Shown piece after piece: positions 43,502 through 52,458 of a DNA stretch of 64,000 bases. Made by a program: the position numbers and the translations under genes. How positions within the stretch are numbered: the first letter of the stretch is position 1; each line of letters begins with the position of its first letter. Below the pieces are notes generated by a model. That model did not search any database, had not been told where the DNA came from, and worked only from the letters and a program-made list of their open reading frames with translations. Location: assembly GCA_025499705.1 (NCBI GenBank), contig JAFMVE010000006.1, forward strand, positions 62,001 to 126,000, in the 5' to 3' direction. The DNA comes from Carboxylicivirga caseinilyticus (GTDB lineage: Bacteria; Bacteroidota; Bacteroidia; Bacteroidales; Marinilabiliaceae).

Positions 43502-44737
43502 TTAATCTATATCATTTCCGTTCGAAAGGTGAGTGGCAACAATTATTTTCACCTTAAATCCTTTTCCTTTCTTTTGTTTGAAATCGATTATACCGCCTAC
43601 ACTTTTTACTCTGTTTATAATATTGTTGATACCCATACCCAGGTTGGTTTTATTCCTATGATCCTCAGATAAACCTTTTCCATCATCGGAGTATGTAAAA
43701 TAAATAATTTCACCTTCTTTTTTTATGGTAATCTCTGAGGTACTGGCGCCTGCATGTTTTATTGTGTTATTAATAAGCTCGGTTGTTACCCTGTAAAACA
43801 TTACTTCAAGGTCTTTATCCAATCGTTGAGATAAATTGTGTTTCAGGTTAACTTGTAACTTACCTGTTTCTTTTATTTTTTCAATAAAAATATTCAGAGC
43901 TTCAATCAGGCCATAATTTGTTAAAACATGTGGACTTAGGTTCTGTGAGACTTCTTTAATTGATTTGGTAGCCTCGTTGATACTTTCATTAATTTTCTTC
44001 TTAATGATCTCGATATGATCCTGGTTATCGGTGTCATTCAGCCATTGAAGGTATAGTTTAATGGTTGATAAGATGGGACCAATGCCATCATGTAACTCCT
44101 TTGCAAATCGAACCCTTTCTCTTTCTTCAGTTCTGATGGTTGCCAAACTGAAATCCTGTTCCAGCTTTTTAAGTTTTGTAATATCTCTTACAATTGCCTG
44201 TACATAATTATTATCGCCAATCGTAATACTATTTAATGATGCTTCAGTATAAGCCAGCGATTTATCTTTTCTTATTACTACCCAATCAAATATTTGTGAT
44301 TCACCTCCCATCAGTTTTGTTTTGTAATTCTCTAGGGCTGTAACGGTTAATTCTCCATTTGCCTGATATTCGGGTGAAAAATCTATTGGACTAAGTCCCA
44401 TTACATCATTTTTGCTGTCATATTGCAGAAGTTTTAAAGCCTGATTGTTGCATTCAACACAATGATCAACGGTATCAAAAATAAAGATGGCATCATTGGC
44501 ACTTTCAAACAATTCTCTAAAGCGCTCTTCTTCAATTTCAAGTAATATCTTAGTATTTACAAGATCTTCAATTGTTTTATTCAGTTCAATGGTTTTTGTT
44601 TCCAGAGCTTTAGTTTTTTGCTCTAATTCATGAATGTGTTGCTGAAGCTGAGGATAATAGCTTTTACTAACGGAATCTTCACCGAGACCAAGAACTTTTC
44701 TTCTAATAGCTTCCTTATCGTCGTTATATTCACTCAT
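43502..44737 (-). CDS. PAS-containing HisKA_3 sensor histidine kinase
   Basis: About 411 residues from the Met at 44735-44737 (MSEYNDDKEAIRRKVLG). A frame open to 44836 would run into the alcohol dehydrogenase gene. A coiled coil (~25-75) leads to a PAS domain (~80-205: ESANDAIFIFDTVDHC). HisKA_3 follows with the phospho-His in AKELHDGIGPILSTIK, and then a HATPase domain. No membrane segment is present, so the signal is cytoplasmic. The NarL-type regulator encoded 22 bp downstream is the cognate partner. Its coupling to an iron alcohol dehydrogenase gene 26 bp upstream suggests sensing of alcohol, aldehyde or redox state. Confidence 0.93.
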   Translation of the reverse strand: MSEYNDDKEAIRRKVLGLGEDSVSKSYYPQLQQHIHELEQKTKALETKTIELNKTIEDLVNTKILLEIEEERFRELFESANDAIFIFDTVDHCVECNNQALKLLQYDSKNDVMGLSPIDFSPEYQANGELTVTALENYKTKLMGGESQIFDWVVIRKDKSLAYTEASLNSITIGDNNYVQAIVRDITKLKKLEQDFSLATIRTEERERVRFAKELHDGIGPILSTIKLYLQWLNDTDNQDHIEIIKKKINESINEATKSIKEVSQNLSPHVLTNYGLIEALNIFIEKIKETGKLQVNLKHNLSQRLDKDLEVMFYRVTTELINNTIKHAGASTSEITIKKEGEIIYFTYSDDGKGLSEDHRNKTNLGMGINNIINRVKSVGGIIDFKQKKGKGFKVKIIVATHLSNGNDID

Positions 44738-44763
44738 ACATGAACCTGTTGAAATCTTCTTAT

Positions 44764-45912
44764 TTAGTATAGTAGTTTTGTAAATAGCTTTTTGATGTCC
44801 TCTAACTCTACAACTCTTGGATTTGTTGCAATACAAGGATCATAAAAAGCATTGGTGGTAATTTGTTCAATGTTGATATCTTCAACATTATAATGGTTAA
44901 ATGAAGTTGCAACACCAAGTGAACGTGCTAATTGTTTTACTTTATCTGTTAGCTTAGCCTTAATCTGATCGTCAGGTGTTTTAATATCACCTCCCATACT
45001 TATATAAATATCCTTGAATTTTTCAGGACAACTTTCGAAGTTAAAGTCTATACAATAATCCATTAAAATAGCGTTGCACTCTCCATGTGGTAAATCTTTC
45101 AATCCACCCAGGCTGTGGGCCATTGCATGAATTATTCCTAAACTGGCATTAGAGAATGCTATACCTGCCAGCATACTTCCCTTCATTACATTGTTTCTGG
45201 CTTCCACATTATAAGGTTCATTAACTGCAGTCAATAAATTGTTGCTCAGTAATTCAATAGCTTTTAGTGCATTTATATTTGTAAATACAGAACTGGCGTT
45301 AGAAACATACGCTTCTATGGCATGTACCAAGGCATCAATCCCCGTATTGGTAGTTAATTCAGCATCCATTGATGTAGTAGTTATGGCATCAATAATTGCT
45401 ACATCAGGAACAAGTGCCTTGCTAATAATGGCTATCTTCTTTTGTTTATGGGTGTTTAAAATGATGGCAAATTGAGAGATGTCGGCAGAAGAACCGGCTG
45501 TTGTAGGAATACAGATTAATGGAGTCATTGGAACACGAATATTATCAACACCTTCGAATTCGTTAATGTCTTTGCCATTTGTACAAACAATACCAATTCC
45601 TTTCGCACAATCAATTACACTACCACCTCCAATGGCAATAATAAGATTACATTTTTCTTTTATGTACAATTTAGCTCCTTCGTTCACCTCATAGTCTTTG
45701 GGATTTGGAGTGATATTGTTATAAATAATGTAATTGAGTTGATTTTCCTGTAACGATTCTTCCAGTTCTTTTACCCATCCCGCCTTCTGTACACCAGAAT
45801 CGGTTACCAGAAGAATCTTGTTTGCATTGAAGTTTTTAGCAAATTTGGCAGCAAGGCCAATTGAATTATCTCCATAAACAATCTCCGGAACCCTGTATTT
45901 TCTTAAGTTCAT
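44764..45912 (-). CDS. Iron-containing alcohol dehydrogenase
   Basis: A 382-residue group III alcohol dehydrogenase. The N-terminal nucleotide-binding domain has GGGSVIDCAKGIG. The iron-binding helical domain has the His motif IHAMAHSLGG followed by LPHGECNAILMDY, and Asp in TGIDALVHAIEAY. It reduces aldehydes or oxidises primary alcohols or diols with NAD(P)H. It is the first gene of a unit with a histidine kinase and a NarL-type regulator, an uncommon enzyme/two-component arrangement. The substrate is not defined. Confidence 0.93.
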   Translation of the reverse strand: MNLRKYRVPEIVYGDNSIGLAAKFAKNFNANKILLVTDSGVQKAGWVKELEESLQENQLNYIIYNNITPNPKDYEVNEGAKLYIKEKCNLIIAIGGGSVIDCAKGIGIVCTNGKDINEFEGVDNIRVPMTPLICIPTTAGSSADISQFAIILNTHKQKKIAIISKALVPDVAIIDAITTTSMDAELTTNTGIDALVHAIEAYVSNASSVFTNINALKAIELLSNNLLTAVNEPYNVEARNNVMKGSMLAGIAFSNASLGIIHAMAHSLGGLKDLPHGECNAILMDYCIDFNFESCPEKFKDIYISMGGDIKTPDDQIKAKLTDKVKQLARSLGVATSFNHYNVEDINIEQITTNAFYDPCIATNPRVVELEDIKKLFTKLLY

Positions 45913-46034
45913 ACCAAAATTATTCGTTGCGTTACCGAAATAAGTTACAAGAAAATTTCTTTTTTACTTAATTTTTTAATGAGTTTATCAAATTATTGTA
46001 GTTTTTAATCACTTGACTGGCTATACTATCCTTT

Positions 46035-46898
46035 TCAATTGTATTTTTTTCGGTATTGAAGAGGAGTTAGTTTGGTAATTTGTTTGAACTGCCTGTTGAA
46101 GTAAGAAATACTGTTATAGCCACATTTTGCTGCAATATTTCCAAAACTGTCTGTTGTGCCAGCAATTAAGTTACCAGCGTATTCAATTCTCATTTCGTTC
46201 AAAAAAACTGTATATGGTTTCCCGGTTCGTTGTTTAAAATAACGACAGAATGAATTTGGAGTCATATTTGCCACTTCTGAAATTTCCTGTAATTCAATGT
46301 CTTCCTTGAAATTTTTGGATAAATACTGAAATACAATATTGATTCTTTCATTATCAGCTTGTTTGATTGGTGTATGATAACTTATAGTTGACAGGCTGCG
46401 GCAATCTTTTGATTGAGCAAAAATATTGAGGATGTTCATAAATGTTTGAAATCGTTCGAAGCCATCCTGTGTTTGGCAATCTTTTATTAATTGGGATACT
46501 TCAGTTTTGTCGTTACCTTCAAGCCTTAATCCTTTTGTAGCTTCTGTCAATAACCTTTTAATATGCGCCATTTCCGGAATTTCAAAGAATTGCTGACCAA
46601 ATGACTCATCCTTAAAGAAAAGCGAAATACTGTGAACGTTTAATTCGGAGTCAGGCTCATAATAGACTTCATCACATCGGGTTACGTGCGGTACGTTTTT
46701 CCCAATCATAAATATATCACCGGGTTGGAAACGCTCGATATGATTGCCAATAAAGCTGGTTCCTTCTCCTTTTAAAATGAGTGTTATCTGGTGTTCAGGG
46801 TGATAATGAATATTGTCATAGAAAGTTGATCCTTTATCGACCTGATGGCGAAAAGAATTATTGCCGGTTTTAGGAATGATAAATCTGATAGCTTTCAT
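46035..46898 (-). CDS. AraC family transcriptional regulator, probable hydroxyproline regulator
   Basis: A 287-residue regulator. The N-terminal cupin sensor domain (~20-100) has YHPEHQITLILKGEG, FQPGDIFMIGKNVPH and a His in the barrel. The C-terminal AraC double helix-turn-helix is at ~190-287: LQEISEVANMTPNSFCRYF and GNIAAKCGYNSISYFNRQF. The gene is divergent from the hydroxyproline operon, with 148 bp between starts, which is the usual layout for a local activator. It would bind in that gap and respond to hydroxyproline or a pathway intermediate. The link rests on position, not on sequence. Confidence 0.9.
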   Translation of the reverse strand: MKAIRFIIPKTGNNSFRHQVDKGSTFYDNIHYHPEHQITLILKGEGTSFIGNHIERFQPGDIFMIGKNVPHVTRCDEVYYEPDSELNVHSISLFFKDESFGQQFFEIPEMAHIKRLLTEATKGLRLEGNDKTEVSQLIKDCQTQDGFERFQTFMNILNIFAQSKDCRSLSTISYHTPIKQADNERINIVFQYLSKNFKEDIELQEISEVANMTPNSFCRYFKQRTGKPYTVFLNEMRIEYAGNLIAGTTDSFGNIAAKCGYNSISYFNRQFKQITKLTPLQYRKKYN

Positions 46899-46992
46899 AA
46901 GTAATAAAATGCCTTAAATTACCATTAAATATAGTTAATGCTATAAAAGTAGAATAAATAGTTCAAAAAATGGTTAATATAAGAGTAAAAAA

Positions 46993-47016
46993 GGATATAA
47001 ATATCCGATATGTTTG
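46993..47016 (+). promoter_or_regulatory. Promoter of the hydroxyproline operon with adjoining palindrome
   Basis: TATGTTTG (47009-47016) is an exact TAnnTTTG -7 box, 30 bp before the first gene. Directly upstream lies a perfect 14-bp palindrome, GGATATAAATATCC (46993-47006). No -33 TTTG is seen, consistent with an activator-dependent promoter. GTTAAT occurs twice further upstream (46934 and 46973) and may be part of AraC-type half-sites. Confidence 0.5.
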
Positions 47017-47046
47017 TAATGTAGATTAATCATTAAAACTATAAGT

Positions 47047-47943
47047 ATGAAACCAACCTGGACAGGAGTATATCCAGCAGTAACAACGAAGTTTAAAGAA
47101 AATGGAGAGCTTGATATAAAAGCCTTTATTAAAAACATAGAACACCAGATTGAGTCAGGTGTTTCTGGAATTATTCTGGGAGGATCATTGGGTGAATCCA
47201 GTACGCTGAGTGCCGATGAGAAAATTCAACTGGTACAGGCACTTCAACCTTATCGGTCAAAAGTGCCGGTTATCATGAATATTGCCGAGTCGAGCACTGA
47301 AAGAGCAATTGAGGCTGCTATAAGAGCTGAAAAAGAAGGGGCTGATGGCCTGATGTTATTGCCTCCACTTTTGTATAAGGCCGATGCAGAGGAAACAGTT
47401 GCGTATTTCAAAGAAGTGGCTTCCTCAACATCCTTACCGATTTTGCTTTATAATAATCCGGTTGATTATAAAATTGAAATCACAGTAGATATGTTTGAGC
47501 AACTGAAAGATGTGAGCAATATTGAAGCTGTGAAAGAATCAACCCGTGATTTGACCAATATTACCCGAATGAAAAATGCTTTTGGCGATCGCTTTAAGAT
47601 TATGGGTGGTGTTGATACGCTTTGCCTGGAAGCTCTTTTACTGGGGGCTGATGGTTTGGTGGCAGGATTGGTTTGTGCCTTTCCAAAAGAAACAGTTGTG
47701 TTATTTGAATTAGCCAAACAAGGTAAAATCGAAGAAGCCGTTCAGTTGTATCGTTGGTTTATGCCATTACTCGAAATGGATATTCATGCTAAACTGGTTC
47801 AGTATATTAAGTTGTGTGAAGTTTATACAGGGATAGGAACGGAGTATGTGCGCGCACCTAGAAAAATAATAACAGGAGCTGAGCGAGAAGGAATTGTAGC
47901 AACTATTGAAGCTGCTTTGAAGAATCGACCTGTTTATAATTAA
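47047..47943 (+). CDS. DapA-family lyase, probable 1-pyrroline-4-hydroxy-2-carboxylate deaminase
   Basis: A 298-residue TIM-barrel enzyme of the dihydrodipicolinate synthase family. The substrate loop is GGSLGESSTL at about 45-54, the Tyr is in YNNPVDY and the Schiff-base Lys is in EAVKEST near 160. Family members do aldol or deamination reactions. In hydroxyproline catabolism the DapA-type enzyme deaminates 1-pyrroline-4-hydroxy-2-carboxylate to 2,5-dioxopentanoate, and the three following genes encode the other steps of that pathway. lysA/dapB neighbours are absent, so lysine synthesis is unlikely. Confidence 0.88.
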   Translation: MKPTWTGVYPAVTTKFKENGELDIKAFIKNIEHQIESGVSGIILGGSLGESSTLSADEKIQLVQALQPYRSKVPVIMNIAESSTERAIEAAIRAEKEGADGLMLLPPLLYKADAEETVAYFKEVASSTSLPILLYNNPVDYKIEITVDMFEQLKDVSNIEAVKESTRDLTNITRMKNAFGDRFKIMGGVDTLCLEALLLGADGLVAGLVCAFPKETVVLFELAKQGKIEEAVQLYRWFMPLLEMDIHAKLVQYIKLCEVYTGIGTEYVRAPRKIITGAEREGIVATIEAALKNRPVYN

Positions 47944-47954
47944 AAAAATTACTT

Positions 47955-49430
47955 ATGACTGATATTAAGACGGAAGTTGAGAATGCAATGCAGCATGCTG
48001 CTGATGCATTTCTCATCTTTAAGAAAACTTCAGGCAAGCAACGAGCTGATTTTTTAAGGTTAATTGGAAAAGAAATTGTTGACCTTGGTGATACTCTTAT
48101 CCAGACCGTAATAAAAGAGTCACATCTTCCGGAGGGTAGAGTCGTGGGAGAAAGAGGAAGAACAGTTGGTCAGCTTGAGAAATTTGCAGATTTGGTTGAA
48201 GAAGGATCGTGGAGAGAAGCAGTAATCGACAAAGGTGATGCGGGGCGGCTACCTTTACCCAAACCTGATTTAAGAAAACTGTTGATTCCTATGGGCCCGG
48301 TAGTTGTATTTGGAGCAGGTAATTTTCCATTAGCCTTCTCGGTGGCAGGTGGCGATACTGCGTCTGCTCTGGCAGCAGGAAATCCGGTGGTGGTTAAAGG
48401 TCACCCTGCTCATCCAGAAACAAGCTTGTTGGTTGCTTCTGCTATCAATAAAGCCATTGAAAAGAGTGGATTGCCTAAAGGAGTGTTTTCAATGATTCAG
48501 GAGGACGGGATTGAATCAGGTAAATTATTGGTTCAACATCCGGTTGCTAAAGCAGTTGGATTTACCGGGTCGACTATTGCCGGTATGGCTTTGGTAAAAT
48601 TGGCAAGTGAACGCGACGAACCAATACCTGTTTTTGCAGAGATGGGAAGCATCAATCCTGTGGTGATTTTAAAAGATGCCTTAAAAAATAAATATGCTTC
48701 CATTGCTTCCAATTTGGTTGCCTCGATAAATATGGGAACAGGGCAATTTTGTACGAATCCGGGTTTGATTGTTACTACCAAAACAGATGGATTTGATGAT
48801 TTTGTTTTAGAATTGTCAAAGCAAGTGAGTCAAACCTCAGGAGCGCGAATGTTTAGCAATGGAGTATTGCGTAACTATCAAATAAATGCTGATAAGGTTC
48901 TGTCTCATTCAACAGTTCAATTAGTAGCAAAAGGTATTGATGCTGATGCTGAAGTTGTACCTCCTGCAGTGGCCACAGTTTCTGCTTCTGATTTTATAAA
49001 ACACCCGCAGTTGCATGAAGAAGTGTTTGGTCCGTTTAGCTTGCTGGTTGTTTGTGATGATGATTCACAGTTAGTAGAGGTATTAGCTAATTTAAAAGGA
49101 CAGCTAACAGCAACTCTTCAAGCTGAAGAAGAGGAGTTAGGTAAGAATCAGGCATTAATTAATTTGTTGGTTGAAAAGTGTGGAAGATTGCTGCTGAACG
49201 GGGTGCCAACAGGTGTTGAGGTAGGTGCGGCAATGCAACATGGGGGACCGTTCCCGGCATCCAGTGATTCGCGATTTACGTCGGTAGGTGTTGATGCTAT
49301 CAAGCGATTTGTTCGACCTGTTTGTTATCAGGATTTTCCCGATCATTTATTACCTCTGGAATTACAAAATGGCAATCCTCTTTCTATCTGGCGCAGGGTT
49401 GATAACAAATGGACCAGAGAAGAGATTTAA
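47955..49430 (+). CDS. 2,5-dioxovalerate (2-oxoglutarate semialdehyde) dehydrogenase
   Basis: A 491-residue NAD(P)-dependent aldehyde dehydrogenase. It has the catalytic Glu229 in FAEMGSINP and the nucleophile Cys266 in TGQFCTNPG. The glycine-rich GFTGSTIAG lies in the nucleotide site, and LHEEVFGPFSLL comes later. The FAEMGSINP and TGQFCTNPGL motifs are typical of the 2-oxoglutarate-semialdehyde subgroup (KGSADH). It starts 11 bp after the deaminase gene. It would oxidise 2,5-dioxopentanoate to 2-oxoglutarate, the last step of hydroxyproline breakdown into the citric acid cycle. Confidence 0.9.
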   Translation: MTDIKTEVENAMQHAADAFLIFKKTSGKQRADFLRLIGKEIVDLGDTLIQTVIKESHLPEGRVVGERGRTVGQLEKFADLVEEGSWREAVIDKGDAGRLPLPKPDLRKLLIPMGPVVVFGAGNFPLAFSVAGGDTASALAAGNPVVVKGHPAHPETSLLVASAINKAIEKSGLPKGVFSMIQEDGIESGKLLVQHPVAKAVGFTGSTIAGMALVKLASERDEPIPVFAEMGSINPVVILKDALKNKYASIASNLVASINMGTGQFCTNPGLIVTTKTDGFDDFVLELSKQVSQTSGARMFSNGVLRNYQINADKVLSHSTVQLVAKGIDADAEVVPPAVATVSASDFIKHPQLHEEVFGPFSLLVVCDDDSQLVEVLANLKGQLTATLQAEEEELGKNQALINLLVEKCGRLLLNGVPTGVEVGAAMQHGGPFPASSDSRFTSVGVDAIKRFVRPVCYQDFPDHLLPLELQNGNPLSIWRRVDNKWTREEI

Positions 49431-49468
49431 CTAATACACATAACTCTTAAACCTTTAACCATAAACAA

Positions 49469-50485
49469 ATGGCGAAAAAAAAATTTTTTTGTATCGACGG
49501 ACATACCTGCGGGAATCCAGTAAGAGTTGTGGCCGGTGGTGTTCCAAACCTTAAGGGGAAAAGCATATTCGAAAAACGTGAGCATTTTTTAACGGAATAT
49601 GATTGGATTCGAACGGGTTTGATGTTTGAACCACGGGGTCATGAACAGATGTCGGGAAGCATGATATTTGCACCTGAGAATCCTCAGAATGATGCAGGTA
49701 TATTGTTTATCGAAACCAGTGGTTGCCTGCCCATGTGTGGTCATGGAACCATTGGAACCGTTACCATTGCCATCGAAGAAGGCTTAATTACTCCACATAC
49801 TCCCGGTGAATTGCGACTGGAAACGCCTGCAGGTCTTGTGTTGGCTAAGTACAAGCAAAATGAGAAAGGTAAGGTGGTTTCTGTAAAAATCATTAATGTT
49901 CCATCCTTTTTGTATAAAAAGGGCCTTACCATTGTGAGTCCTGATTTGGGTGAATTAACCGTTGATGTTGCTTACGGTGGAAACTTTTATGCCATTGTTG
50001 ATGAACAGAAAAACTTCTCTGGATTACATCATTTTACTGCAGATGAGTTAATCTCATACAGTGGTGAAGTTAGGAGACTGTTGAATGAGAAATACAGTTT
50101 TGTACATCCTCAGAATGAAAAAATCAATGGATTGAGTCATGTGCTATGGACTGGTAATACTATTAGTGAAGAGGCAGATGCCCGTAATGCAGTGTTTTAT
50201 GGAGAGAAAGCCATCGATCGTTGCCCTTGCGGAACAGGTACATCGGCTCGTATGGCTCAATGGTACTCATTGGGTAAACTGGAGGTTGGATCATCTTTTT
50301 TACATGAAAGTGTGATTGGCAGTCAGTTTATCGGTACGGTAGAATCGGACCTGAAGATTGGAGATTTTGATGCCATAGTACCTGGTATTGAAGGCTGGGC
50401 TAAGATTACAGGATACAATCATATTATTATTGATGATGAGGATGATCCGTATGCATTTGGTTTCAGAGTAGTTGGTAAGTTATAG
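49469..50485 (+). CDS. 4-hydroxyproline 2-epimerase (proline racemase family)
   Basis: A 338-residue racemase with the two catalytic cysteines of the family: Cys90 in PMCGHGTIGT and Cys254 in DRCPCGTGTSARMA. Both are present, so it is a two-base epimerase rather than a trans-3-hydroxyproline dehydratase, which has a Thr. It interconverts trans-4-hydroxy-L-proline and cis-4-hydroxy-D-proline, the entry step of the pathway. The gene begins 38 bp after the dehydrogenase and is followed after 3 bp by the FAD oxidase. Confidence 0.92.
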   Translation: MAKKKFFCIDGHTCGNPVRVVAGGVPNLKGKSIFEKREHFLTEYDWIRTGLMFEPRGHEQMSGSMIFAPENPQNDAGILFIETSGCLPMCGHGTIGTVTIAIEEGLITPHTPGELRLETPAGLVLAKYKQNEKGKVVSVKIINVPSFLYKKGLTIVSPDLGELTVDVAYGGNFYAIVDEQKNFSGLHHFTADELISYSGEVRRLLNEKYSFVHPQNEKINGLSHVLWTGNTISEEADARNAVFYGEKAIDRCPCGTGTSARMAQWYSLGKLEVGSSFLHESVIGSQFIGTVESDLKIGDFDAIVPGIEGWAKITGYNHIIIDDEDDPYAFGFRVVGKL

Positions 50486-50488
50486 TCT

Positions 50489-51727
50489 ATGAAAAAGAAG
50501 GTATTAATTATCGGGGCCGGAGCTATTGGTCTCCATTGTGCCTATTATCTTCACGAAAAGGGTTGTGAAGTTGAGGTTGTTGAGGCAGCAGAGCAACAAG
50601 ATGAAAGTGGATGCTCCTATGGGAACTGTGGGTTGATTGTCCCCAGCCACTTTGTACCAATGGCATCACCGGCAATGCTTCATCAAGGATTAAAAATGAT
50701 TTTTGATTCGAAAAGTCCGGTTTATCTTCCATTACTAAGAAATATAAAAAATATTGGGTGGTTCTCCCGCTTCCTGCTGGCTGCGAATAAAAGCAAAGTA
50801 AAGAACGGTATTCCTGTCCTTTATCAGTTGAATAACGAAAGCCATAAATTATATCAAGAGTTGGATAAAATATCCAATCACAAAACTCAATATCAGCATA
50901 AAGGATTATTGATGATGTGCACTACTGATAAAGGATTGGATGAAGAAGCTGAGCTGACAAAAATTGCAGATTCTTTAAACATTAATACCCATGTTTTAAG
51001 CTTGTCGGAAGTGTTGGAAAAGGAACCTCGTTTGTCGCTTGATATAAAAGGTGCGGTATTATATGAAAGTGATGGAAATGTTTCTCCTGATAGTCATATG
51101 CGTTGGTTGAAGTCTTATCTTGAAGAGTCTGGCGTGGTTTTTCATTATGGAACAGCAACTGAAAAGATCATGATAAATAAGGGGAGAATTAGCGGAGTAA
51201 AGGCAAAAGGTGAGACATTTTATGCAGATGATTATGTTTTGGCGGCTGGTGTTTATTCATCATTTATAGCCAGATCCATTGGATTATCTTTGCCTGTTAT
51301 TGCCGGGAAAGGGTATAGTATTGATATACCATCAGAAGAAATACCATTAAAGACTCCGGCTATTTTATCAGAAGCCAAGGTTGCTTTAACTCCTTTGGGT
51401 CATAAGGTAAGGCTGGGAAGTGGAATGGAATTTGGCGGAAGAGTGGGTGAGTTAAGACTGAAACGAATACAATCGATGCTAGATAAAACGAGTGCTGCAA
51501 TTCCATCGATTCAACCAATGAGAGCCGAAAAACAAACCGTTTGGGAGGGGTTGAGACCTCTTAGTCCAACAGGTGTACCTTATATTGGTAAAAGTAAGGC
51601 ATATAAGAACTTATTTGTGGCAGCAGGACATGCAATGATGGGAATGAGTCTGGCACCAATAACCGGTAAGTTAATTTCACAGCATGTGATGGGCGAAAAG
51701 CCAGATATTGATTTAGGAAGCTATTGA
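50489..51727 (+). CDS. FAD-dependent D-hydroxyproline dehydrogenase (DadA-like)
   Basis: A 412-residue flavoprotein with GAGAIGLHCAYYLHEKG at about 8-24 (FAD binding) and the C-terminal VAAGHAMMGMSLAP segment. It resembles D-amino acid dehydrogenase DadA. As the fourth enzyme of the hydroxyproline unit it would oxidise cis-4-hydroxy-D-proline to 1-pyrroline-4-hydroxy-2-carboxylate. Its start lies 3 bp after the epimerase stop. The stop (51725-51727) overlaps by 7 bp the end of the opposing PcrB gene, with no terminator between. Confidence 0.9.
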   Translation: MKKKVLIIGAGAIGLHCAYYLHEKGCEVEVVEAAEQQDESGCSYGNCGLIVPSHFVPMASPAMLHQGLKMIFDSKSPVYLPLLRNIKNIGWFSRFLLAANKSKVKNGIPVLYQLNNESHKLYQELDKISNHKTQYQHKGLLMMCTTDKGLDEEAELTKIADSLNINTHVLSLSEVLEKEPRLSLDIKGAVLYESDGNVSPDSHMRWLKSYLEESGVVFHYGTATEKIMINKGRISGVKAKGETFYADDYVLAAGVYSSFIARSIGLSLPVIAGKGYSIDIPSEEIPLKTPAILSEAKVALTPLGHKVRLGSGMEFGGRVGELRLKRIQSMLDKTSAAIPSIQPMRAEKQTVWEGLRPLSPTGVPYIGKSKAYKNLFVAAGHAMMGMSLAPITGKLISQHVMGEKPDIDLGSY

Positions 51728-52458
51728 TTGAATGATTTTATTACCTCACTAAACTCCTCAATTAACGAAAGGTCTTTTTCCAGAGCATTGCCTGTAACAA
51801 TGATATCGGCACCGGCTTTACAGGCTGTTTCAATTTTTGATGAAGTGTTCAATCCTCCGCCAATCATTAACGGAATATCTATTTGTTGTTTAACCGATGA
51901 GATCATTTCGGCAGAAACCGGATTTTTAGCTCCACTGCCGGCATCCATATAAATAAGTTTCATTCCCAGGTATTGACCGGCCAGGGCAGTGGCGATGGCA
52001 ATGTCATTCTTGTCGGCTGGAATAGGTAAGGTATGACTGATGTATTGAACAGAAGTAGTACAACCTCCGTCAATCAGTAAATACCCTGTCGAAATGGTTT
52101 CAGTATTGTTAGCCTTGATTAATGGAGCACTGGCCACATGGTGACTGATAAGATATTCCGGATTACGCCCCGAAAGAAGGGATAGAAACAGAACCGCATC
52201 AGCGTTGGATGCATATTGAGTTGAAGAACCGGGATATAAAACAACCGGTAAATGAATATGCTTCTTCAATTCATTAAGAAAGACATAAGTATCGGTACTC
52301 ACAAGACTGCCACCAACCAGAAGTAAATCGGGTGTGACACGATCTAATAAAGCAGATAGTGATTTCATCTGTTCAGTTCCGAATTTATCTGGATCGAGCA
52401 GTAAGGCAAGTTGTTTTTTCTGTTGCTTGAAATTATCTGATATCTGCTTATAAATCAT
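51721..52458 (-). CDS. pcrB: PcrB-type prenylglyceryl phosphate synthase (GGGP synthase family)
   Basis: A 245-residue TIM-barrel enzyme of the GGGPS/PcrB family. It has LLLDPDKF at the start, LLVGGSLVS, the phosphate loops YMDAGSGAKNP and IGGGL, and IIVTGNALEKD near the end. The family joins a prenyl diphosphate to sn-glycerol-1-phosphate, giving archaeal-type ether lipid precursors; members are known in Bacteroidota and Firmicutes. The gene overlaps the phosphopantetheinyl transferase gene by 11 bp. It is the last gene of the ssb-gldE-gldD unit. The prenyl length and product use in this organism are unknown. Confidence 0.9.
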   Translation of the reverse strand: MIYKQISDNFKQQKKQLALLLDPDKFGTEQMKSLSALLDRVTPDLLLVGGSLVSTDTYVFLNELKKHIHLPVVLYPGSSTQYASNADAVLFLSLLSGRNPEYLISHHVASAPLIKANNTETISTGYLLIDGGCTTSVQYISHTLPIPADKNDIAIATALAGQYLGMKLIYMDAGSGAKNPVSAEMISSVKQQIDIPLMIGGGLNTSSKIETACKAGADIIVTGNALEKDLSLIEEFSEVIKSFNQ

